Shown in pieces: positions 62,343-64,000 of a DNA stretch of 64,000 nucleotides. Under the pieces are notes generated by a model, which did not search any database, was not told where the DNA came from, and saw only the letters and a list, made by a program, of their open reading frames with translations. The stretch is taken from contig NZ_WSZK01000015.1 of the NCBI RefSeq assembly GCF_009791395.1, positions 310,001 through 374,000 on the forward strand, in the 5' to 3' direction. The DNA comes from Halomarina oriensis. Lineage in GTDB: Archaea > Halobacteriota > Halobacteria > Halobacteriales > Haloarculaceae. Both the position numbers and the translations under genes were made by a program. Every line of letters begins with the position of its first letter. The first letter of the stretch is position 1.

Positions 62343-63112
62343 TGGCGACGAACGCTCGAACGGGAGCGGCCACGACCCGTGCTACCGTCCGCGAGCGCCT
62401 GCGGCGAGTGACCGACCCCGAACTCGACGAGTCCATCGTCGACCTGGAGTACGTCGACGAGATTCGACTGCTCGGAAGCAGGGTCCACGTCACCTTCACG
62501 CTCCCGACGGCGTGGTGCTCGCCGGCCTTCGCTTGGATGATGGCGACCGACGCCCGCGACGAGGTAGAGACACTGGAGGGCGTCACGCGCTGTACGGTCC
62601 GACTGCGCGAACACATGCACGACGACGAGATAACGGCGGGCGTCAACCGCCGGTCGACGTTCGGCACGGTGTTCCCGGACGCCGACGGTGGCGTCGACGA
62701 GATTCGGGCGACGCTCGACGCGAAGTCACGACTCGCCCGCCAGTACGACGCCATCGACGCGCTCCGCGAGGCCGGCCTCACCGACGACCAGATTCGGACA
62801 CTCACGGCCGCCGACCTCACGCTGGACGACGAGACGGCGACGGTGACGCTCGCGGAGGGCGCGTTCTGTGTCGCCGTCGACCACGACCCCATCGCCGCCT
62901 ACCGCCAGCGCGCCGACGTGACGGGCCTGCTCGGCGACGACCACCCGGAGCTGTTCCGGAACCCCGACGGCGACCCCATCGCCGCAGACCGGTTCGACCT
63001 CGTCTACCACCGCTCACGACTCGCCAACGTCAACATGACCGGTCAGGGGTCGGTCTGTGACGCTCTCAACGAGGCGCGCCACGCGCCCGGCCGACCACCG
63101 CTCTCGCGCTGA
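62342..63112 (+). CDS. DUF59/MIP18-type iron-sulfur assembly-related protein
   Basis: The 256-residue protein has an N-terminal DUF59 domain (about 15-105: DPELDESIVDLEYVDEI and FTLPTAWCSPAFAWMMATDA with Cys59) and a longer C-terminal half (about 115-256, ending VNMTGQGSVCDALNEARH). The bacterial monooxygenase-cluster homologues have the same two-part build (from memory). It probably helps assemble the metal centre of an oxygenase or related enzyme. Its ATG overlaps the amidohydrolase stop (TGATG). Confidence 0.82.
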   Translation: MATNARTGAATTRATVRERLRRVTDPELDESIVDLEYVDEIRLLGSRVHVTFTLPTAWCSPAFAWMMATDARDEVETLEGVTRCTVRLREHMHDDEITAGVNRRSTFGTVFPDADGGVDEIRATLDAKSRLARQYDAIDALREAGLTDDQIRTLTAADLTLDDETATVTLAEGAFCVAVDHDPIAAYRQRADVTGLLGDDHPELFRNPDGDPIAADRFDLVYHRSRLANVNMTGQGSVCDALNEARHAPGRPPLSR

Positions 63113-63148
63113 AGGCTCCACGTTCCGCGTTTCCCCACCGCCTCCGGT

Positions 63149-63646
63149 TCAGTCCCCGTCCCGGTCGAAGACGTACCGGGACTCGGGGTACGACCGACCG
63201 CCGACGGTGGTCTGCCGTTCGTCGGCGTGTTCGAAGCCGAACCCCTCGTAGAACTGTCTCCCCGGTTCGTTCGCGGAGAGCACCATCGCGTTGATGCGGT
63301 CGACGCCGGCGTCGACGAGTTCGGTCGTCGTCCGGTCGAGGAGTGTGCGGCCGACGCCCTCCCGGCGGTGGTCCGGGTCGACGTACAGTCGGAGGATGTA
63401 GCCCTCGCGGTCGGTGACGTTCCAGGTCGCGTGGACGAACCCACGGAGGCCGCCGTCGTCGGCGACGAGGACGAGCGTCCGACTGTCCCTGAGTTCCGCG
63501 GCGAGACGCTCCGGTGCGTACCAGTCGTCGACCGCCTCCTCGGCGGTTTCGCGGGTCACGATGTCCGGATAGTCGGTCGTCCACGAGCGTTTCGCCACCT
63601 CCCGTATCGGCGCTACGTCCCGGTCGGTCGCCCTTCTGACGTGCAT
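63149..63646 (-). CDS. GNAT-family acetyltransferase
   Basis: The 165-residue protein starts MHVRRATDRDVAPIREVAKR. The acetyl-CoA binding motif A is YVDPDHRREGVGRTLLD (about 89-105), with LSANEPGRQFYEGFGFE (motif B). The substrate is unknown. The longer frame upstream has no GNAT features. It is convergent with the DUF59 gene. Confidence 0.9.
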   Translation of the reverse strand: MHVRRATDRDVAPIREVAKRSWTTDYPDIVTRETAEEAVDDWYAPERLAAELRDSRTLVLVADDGGLRGFVHATWNVTDREGYILRLYVDPDHRREGVGRTLLDRTTTELVDAGVDRINAMVLSANEPGRQFYEGFGFEHADERQTTVGGRSYPESRYVFDRDGD

Positions 63647-63885
63647 GTGAGTAGTCACCACACCAATTCGGTTAGCCCTTCGCTGTGTCACGTCCGTGAG
63701 ACAGTACCACCGAGGGAACTGTCGGCAGGGAGAGTCGGCCGTCAACACTTGCCACGACACGCACCGTCATGTATCGAGAACACGGACGGTCCGTCGTCGA
63801 CGCGACGTCGGCACGGCTATCATTGGAAGGGCGTCCTCGTCACCGCCCTTTTCGGCGCAGAACCGCCGAGCGGCGGCGCTCGGTC

Positions 63886-64000
63886 TCAGTATCGGTCCGT
63901 CGGGTCCGGAGGAGCCGACGCCGCCGCGAACAGCACCTGGTGGACGTTCATCGGCCAGACCGCCAGCGGGTCGCGGGTCCCCTCCTCGACGAACGGTTCC
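63886..64000 (-). CDS. C-terminal end of an unknown gene (runs off the right edge)
   Basis: The last 38 codons read in part TRDPLAVWPMNVHQVLFAAA and end PPDPTDRY with a TGA at 63886. The gene continues beyond the window, so the product cannot be named. The composition fits a real haloarchaeal protein tail. Intergenic DNA lies between 63647 and 63885, with a CCGCCGAGCGGCGG hairpin near the stop. Confidence 0.45.
   Translation of the reverse strand, partial: EPFVEEGTRDPLAVWPMNVHQVLFAAASAPPDPTDRY

Noticed and set aside
1-64000. tRNA, rRNA and insertion sequences
   Set aside because: I looked for tRNA T-arm patterns such as GGTTCGAATC with a paired acceptor stem, for rRNA-like stretches and for transposase motifs and found none. 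A tRNAscan run would be decisive for missed intron-containing tRNAs.

Overview
The window is a chromosomal stretch of a halophilic archaeon (class Halobacteria). The GC content is very high, the proteins are strongly acidic, and many starts look leaderless, with an AT-rich TATA-like box about 25-33 nt before ATG or GTG. Marker genes include an archaeal release factor aRF1 with NIKS and GGQ motifs, a 129-residue halophilic 2Fe-2S ferredoxin, the riboflavin kinase-regulator RbkR, a bacterio-opsin-activator-type sensor regulator, a HalOD1 protein, and many Tat or lipobox lipoproteins. The genus cannot be fixed from this window. I found no rRNA, tRNA, CRISPR array, insertion sequence or origin. 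Most of the region is ordinary core genome with short operons and a gene every kilobase or so.

Layout: 0-2.6 kb holds the 5' part of a membrane-anchored Hdr/Nar-gamma-type oxidoreductase and a complete biotin ECF transporter (bioY, ATPase, EcfT). 2.7-10.4 kb holds a conditioned-medium-induced-type protein, a solo Cas4-like nuclease, TsaC/Sua5, a cysteine-free peroxiredoxin homologue beside a glutaredoxin, a DUF21-CBS protein, a PiT transporter and small proteins. 10.5-25 kb holds cstA, a Get3/ArsA ATPase with a small partner, a CobW GTPase, upp, a YigZ protein, an ACT-domain regulator, hisB, hisA, tnaA and a second PiT permease. 25-32 kb holds fdx behind a DtxR-like operator, a low-GC lipoprotein island, prf1, a MinD homologue and argS. 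32-39 kb holds rbkR-ribB, ilvE and hyuA-hyuB. 39-53 kb holds membrane and lipoproteins, a COG2108 radical SAM protein, a Ski2-like helicase, an S2P/CBS protease and a CinA-type protein. 53-64 kb holds a giant Bat-type sensor, HalOD1, an acyl-CoA synthetase, an alcohol dehydrogenase, an amidohydrolase, a DUF59 protein and a GNAT enzyme.

Two signals stand out. First, four copies of a roughly 120-145 nt element lie immediately 3' of four unrelated genes (cmi4-like, cstA, fdx, prf1), always in the gene's own orientation. Each has constant flanking sequence around a GC hairpin whose sequence changes between copies while pairing is kept. This looks like a structured 3'UTR or terminator family. Second, alcohol dehydrogenase, amidohydrolase and DUF59 genes sit around one divergent promoter. 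They match, from memory of those loci, the accessory genes of bacterial propane-type binuclear-iron monooxygenase operons, but no hydroxylase gene is visible here.

Other points: the Bat-type regulator and the HalOD1 gene share an upstream motif pair; ferredoxin has a TTAGGC/GCCTAA palindrome upstream; the 3' end of the radical SAM gene is duplicated exactly over 68 bp; and one small gene is split by two compensating frameshifts.
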